A DNA stretch of 64,000 nucleotides from positions 967,001 to 1,031,000 of the forward strand of contig NZ_CP102951.1 in NCBI RefSeq assembly GCF_024741815.1. The letters run 5' to 3'. Of this stretch, positions 6,752-15,712 are shown one piece after another (the first letter of the stretch is position 1; every line of letters begins with the position of its first letter). The DNA comes from Pseudomonas sp. LS1212 (GTDB lineage Bacteria > Pseudomonadota > Gammaproteobacteria > Pseudomonadales > Pseudomonadaceae). The position numbers and the translations under genes were made by a program. The notes beneath the pieces were generated by a model, which worked only from the letters and a program-made list of their open reading frames with translations, was not told the origin of the DNA and ran no database searches.

Positions 6752-8848
6752 TCAGATTTCCACAGAGCGGTTGGCCTGGATGGCGGTAAGGGCGATGGTG
6801 TAGACGATGTCGTCGACCTGGGCGCCGCGCGGCAGGTCGTTGACCGGTTTGCGCAGGCCTTGCAGCATCGGGCCGAGGCTGACGCAGTCGGCGCTGCGCT
6901 GGACTGCCTTGTGGGTGGTGTTGCCGGTGTTCAGGTCGGGGAACACGAACACGGTCGCGCGACCGGCCACCAGGCTGTTGGGCGCAAGCTGCTGGGCGAC
7001 CCGTTCGTTGGCGGCGGCGTCGTATTGCAAGGGGCCGTCGATCTGTAAGTCACGCTGGGATTCCTGCGCCAACTGGGTGGCTTCGCGGACTTTCTCGACC
7101 TCTTCGCTGCTGTCCGAATTACCGCTGGAGTAGCTGATCATGGCAACCCGTGGGGCGATACCGAAGGCGGCTGCCGAATCGGCACTCTGCAGGGCGATTT
7201 CCGCCAGCTCCGGGGCGCTCGGGTGCGGGTTCATCACGCAGTCGCCATACACCAGCACCTGCTCGGGGAACAGCATGAAGAACACCGACGACACCAGGGT
7301 GCAGCCCGGGGCGGTCTTGATCAGCTGCAGGGCCGGGCGAATGGTATTGGCCGTGGAGTGGATCACCCCCGAGACCAGCCCGTCGACTTCGTCGAGGGCC
7401 AGCATCATGGTGCCGATCACTACCGGGTCCTCCAGTTGTTGCTCGGCCATCGGTGCGTTGAGGCTCTTGGTTTTGCGCAAGGCCACCATCGGTTCGACGT
7501 AGCGTTCGCGGATCAGGTCCGGGTCGAGGATTTCCAGGCCTTCGGGCAGGGTGATGCCCTGGGCCTGGGCCACCGCGTGGACGTCCTCGGGCTTGGCCAG
7601 CAGCACGCAGCGGGCGATGCCGCGCGCCTGGCAGATGGCCGCTGCCTGCACGGTCAAGGGCTCGCTGCCTTCGGGCAGGACAATGCGTTTGTTGGCTTCC
7701 TGGGCGCGCTGGATCAACTGGTAGCGGAACACGGCCGGCGACAGGCGCATTTCCCGTGGGGTACCGCAACGCTGGTGGAGCCAGTGGGCATCCAGGTGGC
7801 TGGCGACAAAGTCGGTGATGATCTCGGCCCGTTCGCGGTCGTCGATCGGGATTTCCTTGTTCAGCTGGTTCAACCGGTTGGCGGTGTCATAGGAGCCGGT
7901 GCTGACCGAGAGCACCGGCAGGCCGGCCTGCAGCGCGCCACGGCACAGTTCCATGATGCGTGGGTCGGGCACGGTGTCGCTGGTCAGCAGCAGGCCGGCC
8001 AGGGGCACGCCGTTCATCGCTGCCAGGCTGACTGCGAGGATGATGTCATCGCGGTCGCCGGGGGTCACCACCAATACGCCGGGCTTGAGCAGCGGCACGG
8101 TGTTGAGCACGGTGCGGGCGCAGATGATGATCTTCGACATCCGTCGTTGTTCGTAGTCGCCGGCATTGAGCACCTGGGCGCCGAGCAGGTCGGCCACATC
8201 GCGGGTACGCGGGGCGTTCAGGTCGGCCTGGAAGGGGATGCAGCCGAGCAGGCGGAAATCACCGCTGCGCAGCAGAGGCGAATGCTCTTTCAGGCGCGCG
8301 GCAAAGGCCTCCATGCTTTCGTCGGTGCGCACCTTGTTGAGGATCACACCAAGCACTTTCGGGTCTTTCGGCCCGCCGAACAACTGGGCCTGCAGCTCGA
8401 CACGGCCGGAGAGTTCGGTGAGCACTTCGTTTTCCGGCGCCGAGACCAGGATCACTTCGGCGTCCAGGCTCTTGGCCAGGTGCAGGTTGACCCGTGCCGC
8501 ATAGCTGGCGTGACGGGTCGGAACCATGCCTTCGACGATCAGTACATCCTTGCCAACCCCGGCTTGCTGATAGAGGGTGATGATTTCCTCGAGCAATTCA
8601 TCCAGCTGGCCGTCGCCCAGCATCCGCTCCACATGGGCCAGCCCCAGTGGTTTTGGCGGCTTGAGGCCGTGGGTACGGGCCACCAGTTCGGTGGAGCGCT
8701 CCGGCCCCAGGTCGCCCGGATGCGGCTGGGCGATGGGTTTGAAGAAACCGACCTTCAGCCCGGCCCGTTCAAGGGTGCGGACCAGCCCGAGGCTGATGGA
8801 GGTCAGGCCGACGCCAAAATCTGTCGGCGCGATGAAAAATGTCTGCAT
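6752..8848 (-). CDS. pta: Phosphate acetyltransferase, long form with DRTGG domain
   Basis: This enzyme interconverts acetyl-CoA and acetyl phosphate. At 698 residues it is the long class II Pta. It has an N-terminal P-loop-like BioD/CobQ domain (starting MQTFFIAPTDFGVG), a middle DRTGG domain (VVTPGDRDDIILAVSLA, about 260-280), and a C-terminal phosphotransacetylase domain with IVLPEGSEPLTVQAAAIC and VSGVIHSTANTIRPALQLI. The ATG at 8848 is chosen over an upstream frame extension because the family starts at MQT and GAGAAG precedes it. A palindromic MITE begins 38 bp upstream, close enough to alter the promoter. No ackA gene lies next to it; an acyltransferase follows instead. Confidence 0.93.
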   Translation of the reverse strand: MQTFFIAPTDFGVGLTSISLGLVRTLERAGLKVGFFKPIAQPHPGDLGPERSTELVARTHGLKPPKPLGLAHVERMLGDGQLDELLEEIITLYQQAGVGKDVLIVEGMVPTRHASYAARVNLHLAKSLDAEVILVSAPENEVLTELSGRVELQAQLFGGPKDPKVLGVILNKVRTDESMEAFAARLKEHSPLLRSGDFRLLGCIPFQADLNAPRTRDVADLLGAQVLNAGDYEQRRMSKIIICARTVLNTVPLLKPGVLVVTPGDRDDIILAVSLAAMNGVPLAGLLLTSDTVPDPRIMELCRGALQAGLPVLSVSTGSYDTANRLNQLNKEIPIDDRERAEIITDFVASHLDAHWLHQRCGTPREMRLSPAVFRYQLIQRAQEANKRIVLPEGSEPLTVQAAAICQARGIARCVLLAKPEDVHAVAQAQGITLPEGLEILDPDLIRERYVEPMVALRKTKSLNAPMAEQQLEDPVVIGTMMLALDEVDGLVSGVIHSTANTIRPALQLIKTAPGCTLVSSVFFMLFPEQVLVYGDCVMNPHPSAPELAEIALQSADSAAAFGIAPRVAMISYSSGNSDSSEEVEKVREATQLAQESQRDLQIDGPLQYDAAANERVAQQLAPNSLVAGRATVFVFPDLNTGNTTHKAVQRSADCVSLGPMLQGLRKPVNDLPRGAQVDDIVYTIALTAIQANRSVEI

Positions 8849-8886
8849 GCGAAGCTTCTCGATGTGAGCTGTGCAAAGGCGTTGTG

Positions 8887-9068
8887 TAGGGCGTGTCGTC
8901 AATTAGTTCCTGGCTTGCGTTGTCGCCTGAGCGCGTGCCGGGCCTGTTTTTGCGCAGGGCTGCGTTACTCGTCGTTCATTTGGAATGACCAAATTTCTCT
9001 CCTCGCGCCTTGCCCTGCGCAAAAACAGGCGCCGGCGCAAGCCAGGAACTAATTGACGACACGCCCTA
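8887..9068. mobile_element. 182-bp palindromic MITE
   Basis: The outer arms at 8887-8919 and 9036-9068 are a perfect 33-bp inverted repeat beginning TAGGGCGTGTCGTC. A second perfect 19-bp pair lies inside at 8942-8960 and 9012-9030. The interior has no open frame. Both ends finish in TA, which may be part of the element or a TA target duplication. It sits between pta and the DUF3565 gene and should form a very long cruciform or RNA hairpin. Confidence 0.85.
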
Positions 9069-9083
9069 GCCAAACTGCCGGAA

Positions 9084-9350
9084 TCAATTGCCAAGGGTAT
9101 CGCTATCGAGGCCCTGAGCACACCAGCCGCACGCAAAGGTTTTTCCGATGCGCTTTTGCCGCTGCAGCGGGTCCAGTACCCATTGGCGCATTTGCCAGGG
9201 CGGCTGGTGGCGCAGATGCTGGGTATGCCCGCAGGAAAGCTCGGCAACCCAGAAACCGTCCTCGTCTTGATGAAAACCCAGTAGTACACTGGCTTTCGCA
9301 CCAGTCCGTCTGTCCGGGTTCCGTTCGCTTTCGGCCGATGGCTTGGTTAC
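9084..9350 (-). CDS. DUF3565 family protein
   Basis: This small protein carries the conserved block GFHQDEDGFWVAELSCGHTQ, then HLRHQPPWQ and FACGWCAQG, which are hallmarks of DUF3565. The Cys/His pairs suggest a bound metal. The function is unknown. The GTG at 9350 (VTKPSAESERNPDR) is a tentative start; an in-frame ATG at 9392 would overlap the divergent slyD start codon and is less likely. The MITE lies just after its stop codon. Confidence 0.7.
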   Translation of the reverse strand, partial: VTKPSAESERNPDRRTGAKASVLLGFHQDEDGFWVAELSCGHTQHLRHQPPWQMRQWVLDPLQRQKRIGKTFACGWCAQGLDSDTLGN

Positions 9351-9390
9351 ACTTGAACGTTCTTCATTCTTATGCAAAAGGTCTCGCCCC

Positions 9391-9876
9391 ATGCTGATCG
9401 CCGCCAATAAGGCTGTCTCCATCGACTATACCCTGACCAATGACGCTGGTGAGGTCATCGACAGCTCTGCCGGCGGCGCACCGCTGGTGTACCTGCATGG
9501 CGCAGGTAACATTATTCCAGGTCTGGAAAAGGCTCTGGAAGGCAAGCAGGCCGGTGACGAACTGAAAGTGTCCATCGAACCGGAAGACGCCTACGGCGAA
9601 TACCTCGCCGAGCTGGTCAGCACCCTGAGCCGCAGCATGTTCGAAGGCGTCGACGAGCTGGAAGTTGGCATGCAGTTCCACGCTTCGGCGCCCGATGGCC
9701 AAATGCAGATCGTGACCATCCGTGATCTGGACGGCGACGACGTGACCGTCGACGGCAACCACCCTCTGGCCGGTCAGCGCCTGACCTTCCAGGTCAAGAT
9801 CGTCGACATCCGTGACGCCAGCCAGGAAGAAGTGGCTCATGGCCATGTTCATGGCGAAGGTGGCCATCACCACTGA
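9391..9876 (+). CDS. slyD: FKBP-type peptidyl-prolyl isomerase, SlyD-like
   Basis: The 161-residue protein has the SlyD layout. An FKBP domain split by the insert-in-flap domain runs from ISIDYTL-like SIDYTLTNDAGEVIDSS through GAGNIIPGLEKALEGKQAGD and EDAYGEY, with NHPLAGQRLTFQVKI closing the fold. A histidine-containing tail (HGHVHGEGGHHH) can bind nickel or other metals. It catalyses proline isomerisation and acts as a chaperone in the cytosol. The ATG follows AAGGTCTCGCCCC. A strong terminator follows the gene. Confidence 0.92.
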   Translation: MLIAANKAVSIDYTLTNDAGEVIDSSAGGAPLVYLHGAGNIIPGLEKALEGKQAGDELKVSIEPEDAYGEYLAELVSTLSRSMFEGVDELEVGMQFHASAPDGQMQIVTIRDLDGDDVTVDGNHPLAGQRLTFQVKIVDIRDASQEEVAHGHVHGEGGHHH

Positions 9877-9904
9877 TTTCACTGCTAAGCTCAGTTGGCC
9901 GCTG

Positions 9905-9970
9905 AGGCGCCCGAGCAGGTTCGGAGAAAACTTTCGAGGTTTTCGACCGGCTTGAGAGGGCGCCTTTTTA
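9905..9970 (+). terminator. Long stem-loop terminator after slyD
   Basis: AGGCGCCC at 9905-9912 pairs with GGGCGCCT at 9958-9965 and is followed by TTTTT. An inner AAAACTTTCGAGGTTTT hairpin lies within the loop. Confidence 0.75.
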
Positions 9971-10032
9971 GTGTGCTAGTGTTTTTGGTCACCCAATAGT
10001 GCGGTACCGGGATCTGGAGAGGGGAGTTCGTC

Positions 10033-10515
10033 ATGAGTGTATTTCACGACCTTACGCTTAAAGCGCTGGACGGCCAGGATCTGCCGCTGGCGCCGTTCAA
10101 AGGTAATGTCGTGCTGGTGGTCAACGTCGCCTCCAAGTGCGGGCTGACTCCCCAGTACGAAGCGCTGGAGAGTCTCTACCAGCAGTACAAAGGCCAGGGC
10201 TTCAGTGTGCTTGGCCTGCCGTGCAACCAGTTTGCCGGTCAGGAGCCGGGTACCGAGCAAGAGATTCAGGAATTTTGCAGCGTCAATTACAAGGTGACCT
10301 TTGCGCTGGGCAGCAAGCTGGACGTGAACGGTCCGCATCGCCATCCGCTGTATCGTCAGCTGGCGGGTGAAGGCGCGGAGTTCCCTGGCGACATCACCTG
10401 GAATTTCGAAAAATTCCTGGTCGGCAAGGATGGCCGGGTCCTCGCCCGTTTCTCGCCGCGTACCGCACCGGACGATTCCTCGGTGGTCCAGGCCATCGAA
10501 AAGGCCCTGAGCTGA
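10033..10515 (+). CDS. Glutathione peroxidase family thiol peroxidase
   Basis: The 160-residue protein reduces hydroperoxides. It has the GPx signature blocks: VNVASKCGLTPQY with the peroxidatic Cys (about residue 36) in place of selenocysteine, LGLPCNQFAGQEPG with a second Cys and the conserved Gln, and WNFEKFLV with the catalytic Trp-Asn. Bacterial members (BtuE/GpxP type) usually draw electrons from thioredoxin. GGGGAG precedes the ATG. It stands alone, between a terminator and a palindromic repeat. Confidence 0.93.
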   Translation: MSVFHDLTLKALDGQDLPLAPFKGNVVLVVNVASKCGLTPQYEALESLYQQYKGQGFSVLGLPCNQFAGQEPGTEQEIQEFCSVNYKVTFALGSKLDVNGPHRHPLYRQLAGEGAEFPGDITWNFEKFLVGKDGRVLARFSPRTAPDDSSVVQAIEKALS

Positions 10516-10528
10516 CTTCGGACCTTTT

Positions 10529-10561
10529 GCAGGAGCTGCCGCAGCCTGTGGCAACTCCTGC
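10529..10561. terminator. Palindrome after the glutathione peroxidase gene
   Basis: GCAGGAG at 10529-10535 pairs with CTCCTGC at 10555-10561 and contains an inner GCC/GGC pairing. It resembles a REP-type element. No long T run follows, so termination is plausible but not certain. Confidence 0.45.
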
Positions 10562-10671
10562 AACCAGCACGCCCGTATCTTTTAGATCTTGATCACTCTG
10601 ATCAATAGTACTGTGCTCGTTCTGCCGAGTCGCTTTATGCTCAGGCGCATCCCACGTTCAAGGAGCGCCAC

Positions 10672-11775
10672 ATGCCGGTCAAAGCTTTGTTCAAACCGTT
10701 TCACCTGGGTGCCCTGGAGCTGCCGACGCGGGTAGTGATGGCGCCGATGACGCGTTCGTTTTCCCCAGGCGGGGTGCCTAATTCCAAAGTCATCGAGTAC
10801 TACCGTCGCCGTGCAGCGGCAGGTGTAGGGCTGATCATTACCGAAGGCACCACGGTCGGCCACAAAGCGGCCAATGGTTATCCCAATGTTCCGCGTTTCT
10901 ACGGTGAAGATGCCTTGTCCGGCTGGAAGAAGGTGGTCGAGGCGGTGCATGCCGAAGGCGGCAAGATCGTTCCGCAGCTGTGGCATGTGGGCAGTGTGCG
11001 CCGCATCGGCGCCGAGCCGGACGCCAGCGTGCCAGGCTACGGCCCGAGCGAGAAGCTCAAGGACGGCCAGACGGTCGTGCACGGCATGACCCACGCGGAC
11101 ATCCGGGAAGTCTTCGCCGCCTTCGCCCAGGCGGCCCGCGATGCTCAGGCAATCGGCATGGACGGCGTGGAAATTCACGGTGCCCACGGTTACCTGATCG
11201 ACCAGTTCTTCTGGGACGTCAGCAACCAGCGCACCGACGAATACGGTGGCAGCCTGGCCAATCGCTCGCGTTTCGCCATTGAACTGATTCAGGCGGTGCG
11301 TGCCGCCGTTGGCCCGGATTTCCCGATCATTTTCCGCTACTCGCAGTGGAAGCAGCAGGACTACAGCGCCCGGCTGGTGCTGACGCCTGAAGCGCTGTGC
11401 GAGTTCCTGCAACCCTTGGCCGCAGCGGGCGTGGATATCTTCCACTGCTCGACCCGCCGCTTCTGGGAGCCGGAGTTCGAGGGCTCGGAGCTGAACCTGG
11501 CGGGCTGGACGCGCAAGCTGACCGGCAAACCGACCATCACCGTGGGCAGCGTCGGCCTGGACGGCGAGTTCCTGCAGTTCATGGTCGCTACCGACAAGGT
11601 GGCGCAACCGGCCAGCCTGGAAAACCTGCTGGAGCGCCTGAACAACGAGGAGTTCGACCTGGTAGCCGTCGGCCGTGCCTTGCTGGTCGACCCGGATTGG
11701 GCGGCCAAAGTGCGTGATGGCAACGAGCAGGACATCCTGCCCTTCAGCCGTGATGCGTTGATGTCTTTGGTTTGA
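10672..11775 (+). CDS. Old yellow enzyme family NADH:flavin oxidoreductase
   Basis: The 367-residue FMN-dependent reductase has an N-terminal flavin-binding segment (LFKPFHLGALELPTRVVMAP), the substrate-side HGAHGYLIDQFFW block (about residues 166-178) and the C-terminal GRALLVDPDWAAK phosphate-binding segment. Such enzymes reduce activated double bonds (enones, nitro compounds) with NAD(P)H. The HxxH pair in HGAHG replaces the HxxN seen in classical OYE. The substrate is unknown. The ATG follows AAGGAGCGCCAC. The 3' end overlaps that of the convergent glycosyltransferase gene by 32 bp. Confidence 0.9.
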   Translation: MPVKALFKPFHLGALELPTRVVMAPMTRSFSPGGVPNSKVIEYYRRRAAAGVGLIITEGTTVGHKAANGYPNVPRFYGEDALSGWKKVVEAVHAEGGKIVPQLWHVGSVRRIGAEPDASVPGYGPSEKLKDGQTVVHGMTHADIREVFAAFAQAARDAQAIGMDGVEIHGAHGYLIDQFFWDVSNQRTDEYGGSLANRSRFAIELIQAVRAAVGPDFPIIFRYSQWKQQDYSARLVLTPEALCEFLQPLAAAGVDIFHCSTRRFWEPEFEGSELNLAGWTRKLTGKPTITVGSVGLDGEFLQFMVATDKVAQPASLENLLERLNNEEFDLVAVGRALLVDPDWAAKVRDGNEQDILPFSRDALMSLV

Positions 11776-12967
11776 TCAGCCGTTGAGGGTCGCTTTGGCT
11801 GACCCTTGCCACCGGCGCAACGCTTGCCCGTTCGCAGGCGTTGCGCAGTTGTTCTTCGAACTGTTCGATGATCAAGGCCCAGCCCTGGCGGCTGGCATGC
11901 TGGCGCGCATTGAGGCGTACCCTGCGCAAGGCTTCACTGTCTTCGAGCAACCAGCCGGCCGCGTCGATAAAGGCGGCTTCATCGCCGGGCATCGCCAGCG
12001 CGCCGTTGTGGCCATGGCGGATGTGCTGCGCAGCGGCGGCTTCATCGTATGCCACCACCGCCAACCCCGAGGCCAGGCCTTCAAGCACGACGTTGCCGAA
12101 GGTTTCGGTCAGGCTTGGGAACAGAAACATATCCCCTGACGCGTAGTGCGCCGCCAACGTTTCGCCACGCTGTGCCCCGCAGAAGATTGCATCGGGTAGC
12201 TGCTGCTCCAGTGCGGCCCGCTGCGGCCCGTCACCGACCACGATCAACTTCATCCGTCGCTGTGGATAAGCACTGCGCAAGGCGTCGAGGCTGCGCTTGA
12301 GCAGGCCCAGGTTCTTCTCCGGTGCCAGCCGGCCTACATGCAGCAGGGCTATGTCATCGCTGCCCAGCCCCCAGCTTTCACGCAATGCCATCGAGCGCCT
12401 GGCCGGGTTGAACAGCTGGCTGTCGACGCCACGCGACAGCAACGCCAGGCGCTCGAAGCCACGGCGCTCCAGTTCCATCCGTTGGCTGACACTGGGTACC
12501 AGGGTCAATTGGGTACGGCGGTGAAACCAGCGCAGGTAATGCGTGAGCAGGCGGGTCAACAAACCCAGCCCGTAGGTGCTGGAATACTGATGAAAATTGG
12601 TATGGAAGCCGCTGACCACCGCAATTCCCAAGCACCGGGCCGCACGCAAGGCGCTCAAGCCCAGCGGGCCCTCCGTGGCGATGTACAGCACGTCCGGGCG
12701 GTGGCGACGCCAGCGTCGCAGCAACTTGTGCATCGACGAGTGCCCCCATTGCAGGCCTGGGTAGCCTGGCAGCGCCCAGCCTCGACAGAGCAGCAGGTTC
12801 TCGTCACCTGGCATCTCATCGCCGTTCTGGCGCGGGCGCACCAGCTCCACCCGATGGCCTCGCTGGCGCAGCCCCTCGCTCAAGCGACCGAGGGTATTGG
12901 CCACGCCATTGATTTCCGGTGGGAAGGTTTCGGTGATGAGGGTGATGTGCAGGGAGGGCGCTGTCAT
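11744..12967 (-). CDS. Glycosyltransferase family 4-type (GT-B)
   Basis: This 407-residue GT-B enzyme probably transfers a sugar to a lipid or diacylglycerol acceptor. The N-terminal domain has the ETFPPEINGVANTLGRL loop. The C-terminal domain carries LLHVGRLAPEKNLGLL, VVGDGPQRAALEQ and the nucleotide-sugar EX7E motif near FLFPSLTETFGNVVLEGLASG. The beginning resembles bacterial glucosyl- or mannosyltransferases acting on membrane lipids. No other glycan genes are nearby. Its ATG is at 12967, and a long basic tail after residue 385 is not conserved in the family as I know it. Confidence 0.85.
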   Translation of the reverse strand: MTAPSLHITLITETFPPEINGVANTLGRLSEGLRQRGHRVELVRPRQNGDEMPGDENLLLCRGWALPGYPGLQWGHSSMHKLLRRWRRHRPDVLYIATEGPLGLSALRAARCLGIAVVSGFHTNFHQYSSTYGLGLLTRLLTHYLRWFHRRTQLTLVPSVSQRMELERRGFERLALLSRGVDSQLFNPARRSMALRESWGLGSDDIALLHVGRLAPEKNLGLLKRSLDALRSAYPQRRMKLIVVGDGPQRAALEQQLPDAIFCGAQRGETLAAHYASGDMFLFPSLTETFGNVVLEGLASGLAVVAYDEAAAAQHIRHGHNGALAMPGDEAAFIDAAGWLLEDSEALRRVRLNARQHASRQGWALIIEQFEEQLRNACERASVAPVARVSQSDPQRLIKPKTSTHHG

Positions 12968-13071
12968 GACCTACAGTATCGACGCGCGTGATTGCGCTGT
13001 TGTGACGCTTGTGTGATGGATCGATGACGTAGGGGCGCTTGCCTTCCAGTTGAAGGCAAGCAGGTTCGACC

Positions 13072-13827
13072 CTAGGGTTTTGTCGGCACCAATGCCTCGA
13101 CCCCGCGCTCACGTACCCAAAAAAGCGTCGCACCGGCCACTGCCGCCGGCATCATCAGGATGTTGACCAGGGGAATCAGCAGCACCAGATACACCGACCC
13201 ACCAAAGCCCAAACTCTGCCAGCGTTTTTCCCGCAGCCAGGCGAGCATCTCGTTCCAGCCCAGCTTGTGGTTGTCCGCCGGGTAGTCGATGTATTGGATG
13301 GCCATCATCCAGACGCCGAACAGCAGCCACAGCGGTGCGGCAATGAGGTTGAGCACCGGGATGAACGACAGGATGAACAGGGCGATGGCCCGCGGCAGAA
13401 AGTAGCCGAGCTTGCGCATTTCCCGCGCAAAGGTGCGTGGGACCATGGCGATCAGTTCACCCCAGCTGAAGGCCGGGAAGTCATCGGTGCCGCGCACAAC
13501 CACTTCGACCTTTTCCGCGAGAAAGCCATTGAAGGGCGCGGCAATGACGTTGGCCAGCATGGTGAAGGTGAAGAACACCATGAAAATCACCAGGATCACG
13601 AACAGCGGCCAGATGATGTAGCTGAGAAAGCTCAGCCAGTCCGGCAGGCTTGGCATCAGGGAATCGACCCAGAGACCGAACTGATGGCTGGCCAGGTAGA
13701 TCAGGCCGACGAACAGCAGCAGGTTGATGGCCAGGGGTAGCAGGACGAACAGGCGCAGGCCAGGGCTCAGGACCAGTTTCAGGCCTTCGCGCAGGTATTG
13801 CGGGCCAGAGAGTACGGGGGCTTGCAT
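13072..13827 (-). CDS. cysZ: Sulfate transporter CysZ
   Basis: This 251-residue inner-membrane protein imports sulfate for cysteine synthesis. Features include an N-terminal GPQYLREGLKLVLSPGLR amphipathic segment, then membrane helices at about 25-50, 68-95, 140-170 and 200-235. The segment TMLANVIAAPFNGFLAEKVE and the NHKLGWNEMLAWLREKRW motif are typical of CysZ/EI24 proteins. The ATG at 13827 has GGAG 6 nt upstream; a frame extension to a TTG codon is not needed. It is monocistronic. Confidence 0.92.
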   Translation of the reverse strand: MQAPVLSGPQYLREGLKLVLSPGLRLFVLLPLAINLLLFVGLIYLASHQFGLWVDSLMPSLPDWLSFLSYIIWPLFVILVIFMVFFTFTMLANVIAAPFNGFLAEKVEVVVRGTDDFPAFSWGELIAMVPRTFAREMRKLGYFLPRAIALFILSFIPVLNLIAAPLWLLFGVWMMAIQYIDYPADNHKLGWNEMLAWLREKRWQSLGFGGSVYLVLLIPLVNILMMPAAVAGATLFWVRERGVEALVPTKP

Positions 13828-14085
13828 GGCATGCTCCAAGCAGTTGAAAACGCGCCGACCTTACCGAGTTTGAGCGCTCGGTGAAAGCGTGGCGCCGTCC
13901 AGGAAATGCACTGTAACAAAGCCGTGCAGGAAAAGTTGATAGGCATCAAGGCCTGCCCTCCCAGGCCAGGATAGAACATGCCTATGAGGTGGATTGTGAA
14001 ACGATATTTCCCTAATCTTCGCCACCTCGCTAAGCTGCGCACAACTTTTAAATCGCCTTTGAACTTTGATCTCCAAGGAGTTTTC

Positions 14086-14685
14086 ATGAGCATTCTGGTC
14101 AACAAGCAAGCCCCTGATTTCGACGCAGCCGCAGTCCTGGGCGACGGTTCCATCGTCGACAGCTTCAAACTCTCGTCCCTGCGCGGCAAATACGTCGTGC
14201 TGTTCTTCTGGCCGCTGGACTTCACCTTTGTCTGCCCGTCGGAAATCATTGCGCACAACAACCGCATGGCTAAATTCCGCGATTTGGGTGTTGAAGTCGT
14301 GGGCGTTTCCATCGATTCGCAATTCACCCACCACGCCTGGCGCAGCACGCCGGTCGAGAAGGGCGGCATCGGCGAAGTCGAGTTCACCATGGTCGCCGAC
14401 GTCAAGCACGAGATCACCCGTGCCTACGGTATCGAGCACGACGACGGCGTGGCACTGCGCGCTTCGTTCCTGATCGACCAGCAAGGCGTGGTTCAGCACC
14501 AGGTCGTGAACAACCTGCCGCTGGGTCGTGAAGTTGACGAAATGGTGCGCCTGGTCGAAGCCCTGCAGTTCACCGAACAGCATGGCGAAGTCTGCCCGGC
14601 CGGCTGGCGTCCAGGCCAGAAAGGCATGAAGGCCGATGCCAAGGGTGTTGCCGATTACCTGGCCGCAAACGCCAATAGCCTGTAA
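14086..14685 (+). CDS. Typical 2-Cys peroxiredoxin (AhpC/TSA family)
   Basis: The 199-residue peroxidase has the peroxidatic Cys in DFTFVCPSEI (about residue 50) and the resolving Cys in HGEVCPAGW (about 169), so it works as a 2-Cys enzyme reducing peroxides with thioredoxin or AhpF electrons. The start at 14086 has AAGGAG 7 nt upstream and matches the family start; a longer frame from 13978 lacks homology. It lies 61 bp before trxB in the same direction, so peroxidase and its likely electron source are probably cotranscribed. Confidence 0.93.
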   Translation: MSILVNKQAPDFDAAAVLGDGSIVDSFKLSSLRGKYVVLFFWPLDFTFVCPSEIIAHNNRMAKFRDLGVEVVGVSIDSQFTHHAWRSTPVEKGGIGEVEFTMVADVKHEITRAYGIEHDDGVALRASFLIDQQGVVQHQVVNNLPLGREVDEMVRLVEALQFTEQHGEVCPAGWRPGQKGMKADAKGVADYLAANANSL

Positions 14686-14710
14686 TTCGATTTCTCTTTT
14701 ATTCCATCAC

Positions 14711-14732
14711 GGCCGGCAAGTTATCGCCGGCC
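14711..14732 (+). promoter_or_regulatory. Hairpin between peroxiredoxin gene and trxB
   Basis: GGCCGGC and GCCGGCC form a 7-bp GC stem with an 8-nt loop, ending 14 nt before the trxB start. No T run follows, so it may tune mRNA processing or trxB translation rather than end transcription. Confidence 0.4.
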
Positions 14733-14746
14733 GACAGGAGTCTGTC

Positions 14747-15703
14747 ATGTCTGAAGTACGTCATTCGCGAGTGATCATCCTCGGTTCCGGCCCTGCCGGT
14801 TACAGCGCTGCGGTCTACGCTGCCCGTGCCAACCTCAAGCCCCTGCTGATCACCGGCATGCAGGCCGGTGGCCAATTGACCACCACCACTGAAGTCGACA
14901 ACTGGCCAGGTGACGTTCATGGCCTGACCGGCCCGGCGCTGATGGAGCGGATGCGCGAGCACGCCGAGCGTTTCGAGACCGAGATCGTCTTCGACCACAT
15001 CAATGCCGTGGACCTGGCTGGCAAGCCATTCACGCTCACCGGCGACAGCGGGACTTACACCTGCGACGCCCTGATCATTGCCACCGGTGCCAGCGCTCGC
15101 TACCTGGGCCTGCCGTCCGAAGAAACGTTCATGGGCAAGGGCGTTTCCGCCTGCGCGACCTGCGATGGCTTCTTCTATCGCAACAAGGAAGTGGCCGTGG
15201 TCGGTGGTGGTAACACTGCTGTCGAAGAGGCGCTGTACCTGGCCAACATCGCCAGCAAGGTGACCTTGATCCACCGTCGCGAAACGTTCCGCGCCGAGAA
15301 GATCCTGATCGACAAGCTGCACGCTCGCGTTGCCGAAGGCAAGATCGTCCTCAAGCTCAACGCCACCCTGGATGAAGTGCTGGGTGACAACATGGGCGTG
15401 ACCGGTGCGCGCCTGAAGAACAACGACGGCAGCTTCGACGAGCTGAAAGTCGACGGTGTGTTCATTGCCATCGGACATACCCCGAACACTTCGTTGTTCG
15501 AAGGCCAGCTGGAATTGAAAGATGGCTACCTGGTGGTTCAGGGTGGTCGTGACGGCAATGCCACTGCTACCAGTGTTGAAGGTGTCTTTGCTGCGGGCGA
15601 CGTGGCTGACCACGTGTACCGTCAGGCGATTACCTCGGCTGGTGCGGGTTGCATGGCGGCGCTGGATGTCGAGCGTTACCTGGATGGGCTGCAGAACGCT
15701 TGA
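14747..15703 (+). CDS. trxB: Thioredoxin reductase
   Basis: This 318-residue flavoenzyme transfers electrons from NADPH to thioredoxin. The FAD-binding GSGPAGYSAAVYAARA motif (about residues 13-28), the redox-active CATC disulfide (about 136-139), the NADPH-binding GGGNTAVEEALYLA segment (about 155-168) and the C-terminal FAD block GVFAAGDVADHVYRQAITSA are all present. The start has ACAGGAG upstream. It follows a 2-Cys peroxiredoxin, which probably uses it through thioredoxin. Confidence 0.97.
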   Translation: MSEVRHSRVIILGSGPAGYSAAVYAARANLKPLLITGMQAGGQLTTTTEVDNWPGDVHGLTGPALMERMREHAERFETEIVFDHINAVDLAGKPFTLTGDSGTYTCDALIIATGASARYLGLPSEETFMGKGVSACATCDGFFYRNKEVAVVGGGNTAVEEALYLANIASKVTLIHRRETFRAEKILIDKLHARVAEGKIVLKLNATLDEVLGDNMGVTGARLKNNDGSFDELKVDGVFIAIGHTPNTSLFEGQLELKDGYLVVQGGRDGNATATSVEGVFAAGDVADHVYRQAITSAGAGCMAALDVERYLDGLQNA

Positions 15704-15712
15704 TGGTTTGAG

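Noticed and set aside
7223..9052. A 609-codon plus-strand frame opposite pta
   Set aside because: The translation is rich in His, Gln and Gly with no domain and mirrors pta; it also runs through the MITE.
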